Positions 7,480-15,317 of a stretch of 64,000 bases of DNA are shown piece after piece. This DNA is from Streptomyces sp. man185. GTDB taxonomy: Bacteria > Actinomycetota > Actinomycetes > Streptomycetales > Streptomycetaceae. How positions within the stretch are numbered: position 1 is the stretch's first letter; every line of letters begins with the position of its first letter. Where the stretch lies: positions 3,361-67,360 of the forward strand of contig NTHE01000008.1 in NCBI GenBank assembly GCA_002551355.1, read 5' to 3'. The notes beneath the pieces were generated by a model. The model had not been told where the DNA came from, ran no database searches, and saw only the letters and a program-made list of their open reading frames with translations. Both the position numbers and the translations under genes were made by a program.

Positions 7480-9123
7480 ATGGTGCACGAACGGGCCGGT
7501 CACCCGGCACAGTCCGCAGACCTGGTCGACGTGGCACGGCTGGTGACGGCCTATTACGCCCTCCACCCCGACCCGGCCGACCCCGCCCAGCGTGTCGCCT
7601 TCGGCACCTCCGGCCACCGGGGCTCCGCCTTCGCCGCCGCGTTCAACGAGGACCACATCGCCGCCACCACCCAGGCGATCTGCGACTACCGCGCCCGGCA
7701 GGGCACCGACGGGCCCCTGTTCCTCGGCGCGGACACCCACGCGCTCTCCGAGCCCGCCCGGGTGACCGCCCTGGAGGTGCTCGCCGCCAACGGGGCCACC
7801 GTCCTCATCGACAGCGAGGACGGCTACACCCCGACCCCAGCCGTCTCGCACGCCATCCTCACGTACAACCAGGGGCGCACCGAGCACCTGGCCGACGGCA
7901 TCGTGGTCACCCCGTCGCACAACCCGCCCGCCGACGGCGGCTTCAAGTACAACCCGCCGAACGGGGGTCCGGCCGCCTCCGACGCCACGTCCTGGATCCA
8001 GGACCGGGCGAACGCCCTCATCGAGGCCGGACTCGGGGAGGTCCGCCGGATCCCGTACGCCCGCGCCCTGGCCGCCGACACCACCCGCCGCCACGACTTC
8101 CTGACCGCGTACGTCGACGACCTGCCGTCCGTCCTCGACCTCGACGCCGTGCGGGACGCGGGCATCCGGATCGGCGCCGACCCGCTCGGCGGTGCCTCTG
8201 TCGCCTACTGGGGGCGGATCGCCGAGCGCCACCGGATCGACCTCACCGTCGTCAACCCGCTGGCCGATCCCACCTGGCGGTTCATGACGCTGGACTGGGA
8301 CGGCAAGATCCGCATGGACTGCTCGTCGCCGCACGCCATGGCCTCGCTCATCGAGCAGCGCGACGCGTACGCCATCTCCACCGGCAACGACGCGGACGCC
8401 GACCGGCACGGCATCGTCACCCCCGACGGCGGGCTGATGAACCCCAACCACTACCTGGCCGTCGCCATCGACTACCTCTACACCCACCGCGACACCTGGG
8501 CCGCCGGGACCGGCATCGGCAAGACGCTGGTCTCCTCCTCCATGATCGACCGGGTCGCCCAGGACCTCGGCCGCACCCTGGTGGAGGTCCCGGTCGGCTT
8601 CAAGTGGTTCGTCGACGGTCTCTACGACGGCAGCCTCGGCTTCGGCGGCGAGGAGTCCGCCGGGGCCTCCTTCCTGCGCCGCGACGGCCGGGTCTGGACG
8701 ACGGACAAGGACGGCATCCTGCTGGCCCTCCTCGCCTCCGAGATCACCGCCGTCACCGGTTCCACCCCCTCCGAGCACTACGCCCGCCTCACCGACCGCT
8801 TCGGCGACCCGGCGTACGCCCGCATCGACGCCCCCGCCACCCGCGAGGAGAAGGCCGTCCTGGCGAAGCTCTCCCCGCAGCAGGTCAAGGCCGACACCCT
8901 GGCCGGCGAACCCGTCACCGCCGTCCTCACCGAGGCCCCCGGCAACGGCGCCCCGATCGGCGGCCTCAAGGTCTGCACCGACAGCGCCTGGTTCGCCGCG
9001 CGCCCCTCGGGCACCGAGGACGTCTACAAGGTGTACGCGGAGAGCTTCCAGGGACCCGGCCATCTCGCCCGGGTCCAGGAGGAGGCCCGGGCGCTGGTGT
9101 CCGAAGCGCTGGGCGGCGCCTAG
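7480..9123 (+). CDS. pgm: Phosphoglucomutase (alpha-D-glucose phosphate-specific)
   Basis: A 547-residue cytosolic enzyme interconverting glucose 1-phosphate and glucose 6-phosphate, feeding glycogen, trehalose and cell-wall sugars. It has the expected order of motifs: RVAFGTSGHRG near the N-terminus, the phosphoserine loop VTPSHNPPADGGFKYNPPNGG at about residues 145-165, the metal-binding loop NDADADRHG at about 305-313, the sugar-binding EESAGASFL, and a C-terminal phosphate-binding RPSGTEDVYK. Length and motifs match the bacterial Pgm subgroup. ATG 7480 follows GAGGAG. Its TAG shares the tetranucleotide CTAG with the stop codon of the convergent gene, so there is no space for a separate terminator. 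Confidence 0.95.
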   Translation: MVHERAGHPAQSADLVDVARLVTAYYALHPDPADPAQRVAFGTSGHRGSAFAAAFNEDHIAATTQAICDYRARQGTDGPLFLGADTHALSEPARVTALEVLAANGATVLIDSEDGYTPTPAVSHAILTYNQGRTEHLADGIVVTPSHNPPADGGFKYNPPNGGPAASDATSWIQDRANALIEAGLGEVRRIPYARALAADTTRRHDFLTAYVDDLPSVLDLDAVRDAGIRIGADPLGGASVAYWGRIAERHRIDLTVVNPLADPTWRFMTLDWDGKIRMDCSSPHAMASLIEQRDAYAISTGNDADADRHGIVTPDGGLMNPNHYLAVAIDYLYTHRDTWAAGTGIGKTLVSSSMIDRVAQDLGRTLVEVPVGFKWFVDGLYDGSLGFGGEESAGASFLRRDGRVWTTDKDGILLALLASEITAVTGSTPSEHYARLTDRFGDPAYARIDAPATREEKAVLAKLSPQQVKADTLAGEPVTAVLTEAPGNGAPIGGLKVCTDSAWFAARPSGTEDVYKVYAESFQGPGHLARVQEEARALVSEALGGA

Positions 9124-10388
9124 GCGTCGGGTCGGCCGTCGCGTCGCCGCCGGGCACGTTCGAGCTCGGCGGCGTCCGACAGCCAGGAGCCGTGCCGGTC
9201 GAGTCCGGCCCAGCCGCCGCGGACGTAGGCGCTCACCAGGGTCCGGTACCCGCTCATCCCGTCGATGAGCGTGTACTCGACCCGGTACTCCGGATCCGAC
9301 CCACCGCGGCCCTTGCGCACCGTCATGACCCGGGCGGCGGTGTCGGCGTAGAAGTGCAGCTGGATCCCCTCACCCAGCTCCTCGTCCTCGATGGTGAAGA
9401 CCTCGTTGTCGCCGGCGGAGCGATCACCGACGAACTCCCAGAACTCCGCAGAGGCCGTGCGGCCGCTGTCCGCGCGCCACTTCTTCTCGACGCCCTTGTC
9501 GTCGGTGAAGGACAGGACGGTCTTCCTCTTCCCGGCGTCCTCGCCGGGGCCGCCGGTGGTCTCCTCGTCGTCCTCCAGAGGCGCGTTCCTGGAGCGATGG
9601 GCGGCTTCCGAGCACATCAGGAAGCTCACGGTGCGCACGGCGTCGGCGGCGAGATCCGGGTGCGCCCGGCGCACGGCGGCGTCCACCGCCGTCTCCATCC
9701 GGCTCCAGTCGCGCTTGTCCGTGGCGCGCTTGCCCCGCCGTGGGTCGCGGCCGATCCGCATTCCGGCGCACGCCCGCTCAGCGGTGGCGAGCACCCGCAT
9801 GACCTCGGGCAGCAGCGCGGCGTCGACGGCGTCCGGCACCCGCCTCGGGATCGTCGCGCCGTGCACGTACTGGCCCGTGTACTTCAGAAGCGCCGTATCG
9901 AGCGGACCGAGGACCACGCCGCGCTCGGCGCGACGGCGGTTCGCGTGATGCTCCTGAGCCCGCTTTCCGTCGGACGTCTCCGTCGCCGCGCGCATCGCCG
10001 CGCAGACCTGACCGCGCTCCAGCAGATCGATGTCGGCACCGTGGGCGATGAGCCGGCCCCTGTCCCACGGGACGCGCCCGAAGAGCGCGTCGACGTCGGC
10101 GGGCGCGGCGAGGAGAACCGGATCCAGGAGCGCGACGGCGGCGTCCTCGTCGAGCCGGCCCCGGGTTCCGGCGGCATCGCACAGCGGAAGGACCGCACTC
10201 CACAGCAGCAGGTGCCTGCCCAGGTCCTCCCGGATCACGGCGAGATGGGCTTCCCCGATCGGGAACGTGAACTCACGGGGCGAGTGGTTGGCGTCCGCCC
10301 CGGCACCGAGCATCACCTTCAGCTCGCCGTCCTCGCGGATCACGTTCGGGATCCAGCCGCTCGCGCGCGTGAAAACGATGTCTCTCAT
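9120..10388 (-). CDS. Conserved hypothetical protein, probably DUF6357 family
   Basis: A 422-residue soluble protein. I start it at the ATG at 10388 (MRDIVFTRASGWIPNVIRED) because that is where protein-like sequence begins; the open frame upstream is Arg/Pro-rich and lies in the intergenic region. No signal peptide or membrane span is visible. The N-terminal half is rich in acidic helices; the C-terminal 130 residues contain beta-type sequence (KTVLSFTDDKGVEKKWRADSG, EYRVEYTLIDG). From memory it matches the Streptomyces DUF6357 family, whose function is unknown. It converges on pgm, with stop codons overlapping by four bases. The siderophore operon ends 134 bases upstream on the same strand, separated by a hairpin, so it is probably not part of that unit. 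Confidence 0.7.
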   Translation of the reverse strand: MRDIVFTRASGWIPNVIREDGELKVMLGAGADANHSPREFTFPIGEAHLAVIREDLGRHLLLWSAVLPLCDAAGTRGRLDEDAAVALLDPVLLAAPADVDALFGRVPWDRGRLIAHGADIDLLERGQVCAAMRAATETSDGKRAQEHHANRRRAERGVVLGPLDTALLKYTGQYVHGATIPRRVPDAVDAALLPEVMRVLATAERACAGMRIGRDPRRGKRATDKRDWSRMETAVDAAVRRAHPDLAADAVRTVSFLMCSEAAHRSRNAPLEDDEETTGGPGEDAGKRKTVLSFTDDKGVEKKWRADSGRTASAEFWEFVGDRSAGDNEVFTIEDEELGEGIQLHFYADTAARVMTVRKGRGGSDPEYRVEYTLIDGMSGYRTLVSAYVRGGWAGLDRHGSWLSDAAELERARRRRDGRPDA

Positions 10389-10417
10389 GGCCCCAGTCTT
10401 TCCCATCGGACGGGACC

Positions 10418-10456
10418 GGCGGCCCGGGGCCCCACGACCACGGCGCCCGGGCCGCC
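10418..10456 (-). terminator. Hairpin closing the dhb operon
   Basis: GGCGGCCCGGG and CCCGGGCCGCC form a perfect 11-bp stem with a 17-base loop, about 70 bases past the last siderophore gene and before the DUF6357-like gene. Confidence 0.45.
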
Positions 10457-10522
10457 CGCACCGTTCCCTCCGGTGCTCGGCGACTCCAGGGAATACGCGT
10501 CGGACGTACAGGTACGCCAGGG

Positions 10523-10762
10523 TCAGCCGGTCACACCCAGCAGCGGCGCCCAGGCCTCCAGCGCCGGCTTCTCGGCGAGGTCGGCGAAGGCCACCTCGAT
10601 ACCGTGGTCGCGACGCCAGGCGGCCGCCAGCGACATCAGGCGGACGGAGTCGAGACCGTAGTCGACGAGGTTCTCGTCGACGGGGATCTCCTCGGGGTCC
10701 TCGCCGAGGATGTCGGCGACATCGGCACGGAGCTGTTCGAGCGTGAGCGCCACGGCGGTCAC
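10523..10762 (-). CDS. Free-standing aryl carrier protein for 2,3-dihydroxybenzoate
   Basis: A 79-residue acyl-carrier-type protein. The phosphopantetheine attachment serine lies in YGLDSVRL at about residues 39-46. It starts at GTG 10762, which overlaps the TGA of the isochorismatase gene (GTGA), so translation is probably coupled. In E. coli EntB and Bacillus DhbB this domain is fused to the C-terminus of isochorismatase; here it is a separate gene immediately downstream. It should be primed by a phosphopantetheinyl transferase encoded elsewhere, loaded with DHB by the adenylating enzyme at 11449-13086, and present DHB to the first condensation domain of the NRPS. Confidence 0.9.
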   Translation of the reverse strand: MTAVALTLEQLRADVADILGEDPEEIPVDENLVDYGLDSVRLMSLAAAWRRDHGIEVAFADLAEKPALEAWAPLLGVTG

Positions 10763-11391
10763 TTCCCTTCGAAGACGGTCCGGGCGGTGGTGACGACGGC
10801 ACACTTGCCCGCGGCCCACCGCAGCGCCATCGCGTGGTCCTCGGCGGAGAAGTCCGCCACCGCGTCGGCCACCACGAACGCCTGGACGTCCTGCATCCAG
10901 GCGTCGCACGCGGTCATCAGCACACCGATGTGGGCGTAGACACCCGTGATGACGATCTGGTCGCGGCCCTGCTCGCGCAGGCGCTCCAGCAGATCCGTGC
11001 GGACGAAGCCGCTGTACTTCCACTTGGTGAGGACGGTGTCGTCCGCGTCGGGCGCGACCTCGTCCGCGATGGCCGCCAGGTGCTCGTCGGCCGGCAGGCC
11101 GGGGCCCCAGAAGTCCTGCTGGAGACCGCGCTCCTCCGCGCTCTGGCCGCCGGGCTGCGCGGTGTAGAGCACCGGGACCCCGAGCCGTGCCGCATCCTTC
11201 TTCAACTCGGCTACATGGGCCAGGAGTTCGGGAACGGGTGAGGCCTCGCGGTCGTATGCCGTGAGGAAGTAGTTCTGCAGATCGTGGACGAGGAGCACCG
11301 CGCGCGCCGGGTCGACGGTCCAGTCGACCCGGTTGGAGGGCAACTCGTCGGCGGACGGCATGGAGTAGGGGACGATGGCGGGCAGAGCCAT
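10759..11391 (-). CDS. dhbB: Isochorismatase (2,3-dihydro-2,3-dihydroxybenzoate synthase), lacking the carrier domain
   Basis: A 210-residue hydrolase of the isochorismatase fold that splits isochorismate into pyruvate and 2,3-dihydro-2,3-dihydroxybenzoate. It contains the EntB hallmarks: N-terminal MALPAIVPYSMP, the aspartate in LLVHDLQNYF, the lysine in TKWKYSGF, and GVYAHIGVLMTACDA, where nicotinamidase-type members have a catalytic Cys. It ends where EntB/DhbB normally continue into the aryl carrier domain, which is encoded separately by the overlapping next gene. It lies 57 bases after the DHB-AMP ligase gene on the same strand. Confidence 0.93.
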   Translation of the reverse strand: MALPAIVPYSMPSADELPSNRVDWTVDPARAVLLVHDLQNYFLTAYDREASPVPELLAHVAELKKDAARLGVPVLYTAQPGGQSAEERGLQQDFWGPGLPADEHLAAIADEVAPDADDTVLTKWKYSGFVRTDLLERLREQGRDQIVITGVYAHIGVLMTACDAWMQDVQAFVVADAVADFSAEDHAMALRWAAGKCAVVTTARTVFEGK

Positions 11392-11448
11392 GGTGGAGAG
11401 GGTCCGTTCGGGGAGTCGTCCAGTAGGACGGGGACGGGGCGGGGACGG

Positions 11449-13086
11449 TTATGAGGGCGAGGACGACGGGGCCGTGCGGGCGGCGGCGTTGCGCAGGTCC
11501 TTCTTGGAGACCTTGCCCACGCCGGTCTGCGGGAACGCGTCGACGAACTCGACCCGGTCCGGCACCTTGTAGGCGGCCAGGCCCCGTTCGCGGACGAACC
11601 GCTTGACGGCCACCGCCTTCAGCGGGCCCGCTCCCGAGCGCAGGATCACGTACGCGCAGGTGCGTTCGCCCAGATACGGGTCCGGCTCGGCCACCACGTT
11701 GGCGTCGTGCACGGCCGGGTGGGCCAGGATGTGGTTCTCGACCTCCTCGGCGGCGATCTTCTCGCCGCCCCGGTTGATCTGGTCCTTGGCGCGCCCCTCG
11801 ACGACGATGTGCCCGCTCCCGGTGACCCGCACGATGTCACCGGTGCGGTAGAAGCCGTCCTCGGTGAAGGAACGGGCGTTGTGCTCGGGGGCGTTCCAGT
11901 AGCCCCGGATGGTGTACGGGCCCCGGGTCAGCAGGTGACCCGTCTCGCCCGGGGCCACCTCCTGGTCCTCGTCGTCGACGACGAGGATCTCGTCGTCGGG
12001 CGAGATGGGCCGGCCCTGGGTGGTGACGATCGTCTCGACCGGGTCGTCGAGACGGGTGTAGTTGACCAGTCCCTCGGCCATGCCGAACACCTGCTGGAGC
12101 GTGCAGCCCAGCGCGGGCCGCACCCGGCGGGCCGCCTCCTCGCTGAACTTGGCGCCGCCCACCAGCAGCACGTCCAGGCTGCTGAGGTCGTGGGCGGTGC
12201 CGGGCGCGGCCTCGGTCCAGAGCAGGGCCAGCGGCGGAACGAGCCCGGTGATGGTGACGCCCTCACGCTCGATCAGGGGGAACGCCACCTCGGGCGAAGG
12301 CCCGGGGCACAGCACCACACGGCCGCCGGCGTACAGCGTGCCGAGCGAACCGGGGGAGGAGAGCGGGAAGTTGTGCGCGGCGGGCAGCACGCACAGGTAG
12401 ACGCTGTTCTCGTCGACCGCGCAGATCTCGTTGGACCCCCACAGCGAGTAGATGTAGTCGTCGTGGGTGCGCGGGATCAGCTTCGGGATACCGGTGCTGC
12501 CGCCGGAGAGCTGGAGGAAGGCCAGGTCGTCCGGGCGGGGTCCGCCGTAGCCGACCGGCTCCTCGGCGACCTCGGACAGCGCCTCGAACTCGCCCGGGTC
12601 CCCCTGGGCGACGAACACATGGCGCAGCGTGCTCACATGGGCGTGGGTCTTCGACGCCAGCTCACGGTAGTCGTAGCCGCCGTGTTCTGCCGCGATGACG
12701 TACGCCACCGCCTCGGTGAACTCGCAGAAGTAGGTGATCTCGCTCTCGCGGTGCGCGGGCAGCGCGAAGACGGGCAGCGCGCCGATCCGGAACAGCGCGA
12801 AGATCACCTCGAAGAACTCGGCGATGTTGGGGAGTTGCACCACCACCTTGTCGCCCTTGACGATGCCCCGGGAGAGGAAGCCCGCCGCCAGCCGGTCGGC
12901 GCGCCGGTCGAGATCGGCGTACGTCCACCGGCTGCCCGCCACCGGGTCGACGATCGCGACCCGGTCCGGATGCTCCTCGGCGCGCTGTCGCAGCATCTCC
13001 CCGAAGGTCTCCCCGCGCCACCAGCCGGCCGCCCGGTACCGCTCGGCGAATTCGGCGGGCCAGGTGGGCGCCGCTTCCGTGCTCAC
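11449..13086 (-). CDS. dhbE: 2,3-dihydroxybenzoate-AMP ligase
   Basis: A 545-residue stand-alone adenylation enzyme that activates DHB with ATP and transfers it to the aryl carrier protein. Seen directly: the P-loop [19 protein letters not shown], the aryl-acid pocket motif [11 protein letters not shown] characteristic of EntE/DhbE, the FYRTGDIV motif, and the C-terminal lysine region [14 protein letters not shown]. It starts at GTG 13086, overlapping the stop of the isochorismate synthase gene by four bases (GTGA). The frame is open further upstream but only inside that gene. The last few residues (APSSSPS) are an unremarkable tail. Confidence 0.95.
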   Translation of the reverse strand: MSTEAAPTWPAEFAERYRAAGWWRGETFGEMLRQRAEEHPDRVAIVDPVAGSRWTYADLDRRADRLAAGFLSRGIVKGDKVVVQLPNIAEFFEVIFALFRIGALPVFALPAHRESEITYFCEFTEAVAYVIAAEHGGYDYRELASKTHAHVSTLRHVFVAQGDPGEFEALSEVAEEPVGYGGPRPDDLAFLQLSGGSTGIPKLIPRTHDDYIYSLWGSNEICAVDENSVYLCVLPAAHNFPLSSPGSLGTLYAGGRVVLCPGPSPEVAFPLIEREGVTITGLVPPLALLWTEAAPGTAHDLSSLDVLLVGGAKFSEEAARRVRPALGCTLQQVFGMAEGLVNYTRLDDPVETIVTTQGRPISPDDEILVVDDEDQEVAPGETGHLLTRGPYTIRGYWNAPEHNARSFTEDGFYRTGDIVRVTGSGHIVVEGRAKDQINRGGEKIAAEEVENHILAHPAVHDANVVAEPDPYLGERTCAYVILRSGAGPLKAVAVKRFVRERGLAAYKVPDRVEFVDAFPQTGVGKVSKKDLRNAAARTAPSSSPS

Positions 13087-14291
13087 AGCTCGGCTCCCAC
13101 GGCGCTCAGGAAGGTGCGGAACTTGGCCGCGGTCTCCGCGGTCTCCGCCTCGGGCTCGGAGGCGGCGACGACGCCCGCTCCGGCGTACAGGCGAAGGGTA
13201 CGCTCCTCGGCCTCGGCGCAGCGGATGGTGACGACCCAGTCGCCGTCGCCCTCGGCATTGCCCCAGCCGATCACGCCGGTGAAGAAGCCCCGGTCGAACG
13301 GTTCGGTCTCCGCGATGACCTGACGTGCCGTCTGCGTCGGGGTGCCGCACACGGCCGGGGTCGGATGCAGCGCGAGCGCCAGCTCCAGCGCCGAGGTGTC
13401 GGGGGAGCGCAGGGTGCCGGTGACCGTGGTGGAGGACAGGTGCCACATGGTGGCGGTGCGGATGAGCGTCGGCCGGGCAGGGACGGTCAGTTCCATGCAG
13501 TGCGCCGCGAGCGCCTGGTGCACGGCATCGACGACGACGGCGTGTTCGTGGAGATCCTTGGCCGACTCCAGCAGCGTCGCCGCCCGGCGTACGTCCTCGG
13601 CCAGGTCGGCGCTGCGCGGGGTCGAGCCGGCGAGCGGATTGGCGACGACCCGCTGTCCGTGGCGGGAGACGAGCAGCTCGGGGCTGGCGCCGATGAGGGT
13701 GCGCCCGGGGCCGGTCGGCAGGGCGAACGTGTAACCGGAGGGGTCGCGGCGGGCGAGGCGCTGGAGCATCGCGGGCAGGTCGACCGGGGCGTCGGAGGTG
13801 AGTTCGAGGGTGCGGGCCAGGACGACCTTGCTGAGCTCGCCGCGCCACATGCGTTCCACGGCGGCGGCGACGCCCTTGCCGTAGATCTCCGGCTCGGGCA
13901 CCTGGCGTATCTCCCAGGTCCCGGCGGTGGGAGCGGTGGCCGGCAGGGCGATGAGCGGGTCGGATGCGAGCGCGGGCGCGGTGCGCACCGACTCCGGGAC
14001 GCTCAGGGCGGCCGGGGCGGTGTGGTCGAAGGGGATGGCGCCGATGACCACCGGTGATTCCTGGCCGGCGGCGGCCGCCGCGGCGAGCGTGGCGTCCACC
14101 CGCGCGGTCAACGGTCTCTCGTCGTGCGGGACATGGCGTCCCGGTCCCCGTGCGAGCAGCGTGCGTCCGGGAGTGGCGAGAAAGTGGTCGCCCGGTGCGT
14201 AGGCGTCCAGAAGCGAGGTGGCCGCTCCGACGGCCGGGTGGGCCGGATCGGCCGGGGCGGTGTGCGTGGCGACCTGGGATGCCGTCGACAC
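13083..14291 (-). CDS. dhbC: Isochorismate synthase
   Basis: A 402-residue chorismate-utilising enzyme converting chorismate to isochorismate, the first committed step of DHB synthesis. The C-terminal half carries the family motifs [35 protein letters not shown] and [14 protein letters not shown], and ends with a mobile C-terminal segment. I chose GTG 14291 ([10 protein letters not shown]) because TGGAG lies 6-10 bases upstream and the ATG nearby is in another frame. The first 60 residues are variable. It begins 95 bases after dhbA and overlaps dhbE by 4 bases at its end. Confidence 0.93.
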   Translation of the reverse strand: MSTASQVATHTAPADPAHPAVGAATSLLDAYAPGDHFLATPGRTLLARGPGRHVPHDERPLTARVDATLAAAAAAGQESPVVIGAIPFDHTAPAALSVPESVRTAPALASDPLIALPATAPTAGTWEIRQVPEPEIYGKGVAAAVERMWRGELSKVVLARTLELTSDAPVDLPAMLQRLARRDPSGYTFALPTGPGRTLIGASPELLVSRHGQRVVANPLAGSTPRSADLAEDVRRAATLLESAKDLHEHAVVVDAVHQALAAHCMELTVPARPTLIRTATMWHLSSTTVTGTLRSPDTSALELALALHPTPAVCGTPTQTARQVIAETEPFDRGFFTGVIGWGNAEGDGDWVVTIRCAEAEERTLRLYAGAGVVAASEPEAETAETAAKFRTFLSAVGAEL

Positions 14292-14386
14292 GGGAACTCC
14301 ATTCTCGATGGTCCCGTCAGCGGGTGCGGGGGGCTGGATGGGAGGTGAAGGCAGGTGAAGGAAAGGAAGGAGGGGCGGCCGGGCGG

Positions 14387-15217
14387 TCAGCGCAGGGTCG
14401 CGCCGCCGTCGACATACAGCTCCTGCATGGTGATGTGGCGGGCGCGGTCCGAGGCGAGGAACGCCACCGTCTCCGCGATGTCCCCGGGGTCCGCGATCCG
14501 GCCCAGCGGTATGCCGGTGCGGTACGTGGCGGGGTCCCCGTCGATGACGCGCTGTTCGGCGCCCGGGTCGGTCCAGAGCGCGCGTTGCATCGGTGTGTCG
14601 GTGGAGCCGGGCGCGACGACGTTGCAGCGCACGCCGCTGCCGGCGAGTTCGAGCCCCAGACACTTGGTGAACATGGCTGCGGCCGCCTTGGAGGCGGCGT
14701 AGGCGGCCATGCCGGTGCGCGGGATCCCGGCGGCGTTGGAGCCGACGGTGACGACCGCGCCGGATCCGCGGGCCGCCATGAGCGGGGCGACGGCCTGGGA
14801 GACATGGAAGACGCCGGTGGCGTTCACCGCGAAGGTGTCCGCCCAGTCCTGCGCGGAGAGCACGGCCGCCGGGCCGGTGCGCAGGATGCCCGCCACGTTC
14901 ACCAGGACGTCGACCGGGCCGAGTTGGCGCTCGACGCGGGCCACGGTGCTCTCCACCGAGCCGCGGTCGGTGACGTCCATCACATACGGATCCAGACTGC
15001 CCGCCGAACGTTCGCCACTGGGCAGTTTCTCCTGCGTCCTGGTCCACTCGGCGGCCGTCGCCTCGATGCCGGGCAGGGCGCGGTCGGTGGCGGCCACGCG
15101 GGCGCCGAGGGTGGCGAGCAGGTCGGCGACTGCCGCGCCGATGCCTTGTGCGGCACCGGTGACCAGAGCAGTGCGGCCGATGAAGTCGCCGCTTCTGCCC
15201 GGTATGTGCTCAGGCAT
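14387..15217 (-). CDS. dhbA: 2,3-dihydro-2,3-dihydroxybenzoate dehydrogenase (SDR)
   Basis: A 276-residue short-chain dehydrogenase that oxidises 2,3-dihydro-DHB to DHB with NAD+. The N-terminal cofactor motif [14 protein letters not shown], the active serine in VGSNAAG and YAASK are all present, and the order matches EntA/DhbA. ATG 15217 is preceded by GGAGGAGG at a 6-base spacing, better than the in-frame TTG at 15223. It is the first gene of the dhbACEB-carrier operon. The iron box at 15237-15255 lies about 20 bases upstream of the start codon, so iron repression of the entire DHB branch is expected. Confidence 0.93.
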   Translation of the reverse strand: MPEHIPGRSGDFIGRTALVTGAAQGIGAAVADLLATLGARVAATDRALPGIEATAAEWTRTQEKLPSGERSAGSLDPYVMDVTDRGSVESTVARVERQLGPVDVLVNVAGILRTGPAAVLSAQDWADTFAVNATGVFHVSQAVAPLMAARGSGAVVTVGSNAAGIPRTGMAAYAASKAAAAMFTKCLGLELAGSGVRCNVVAPGSTDTPMQRALWTDPGAEQRVIDGDPATYRTGIPLGRIADPGDIAETVAFLASDRARHITMQELYVDGGATLR

Positions 15218-15236
15218 GAGCAACCTCCTCCAGGTG

Positions 15237-15255
15237 TTAGGTAAGGGTAACCTAA
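15237..15255. promoter_or_regulatory. DmdR/IdeR iron box before dhbA
   Basis: TTAGGTAAGGGTAACCTAA differs from the actinobacterial iron-box consensus TTAGGTTAGGCTAACCTAA at two positions. It is 19 bases before the dhbA Shine-Dalgarno/ATG region and should bind the Fe2+-loaded DmdR1 repressor. Confidence 0.85.
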
Positions 15256-15298
15256 ATTGAACCGACCACCCAGAAGGGGTCGAGCCGTCGAATTCTAC

Positions 15299-15317
15299 TT
15301 AGGCTAGCCTCACCTTA
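15299..15317. promoter_or_regulatory. DmdR/IdeR iron box overlapping the permease start
   Basis: Read on the minus strand, TAAGGTGAGGCTAGCCTAA has three mismatches to the 19-bp iron box. It ends on the A of the permease ATG. TAGGCT at 15300-15305 could be the -10, which would put transcription start at or beside the ATG. Together with the box at 15237-15255 it gives two operators in the 99-bp divergent region. Confidence 0.7.

Noticed and set aside
7407..10661. A 1,084-codon plus-strand frame spanning pgm and the DUF6357-like gene
   Set aside because: Arg/Pro-rich shadow of pgm in another frame and antisense of the next gene.
11449..13848. Extended 799-residue version of DhbE
   Set aside because: The added N-terminus is a shadow inside dhbC; the GTG at 13086 matches the family start and overlaps the dhbC stop.
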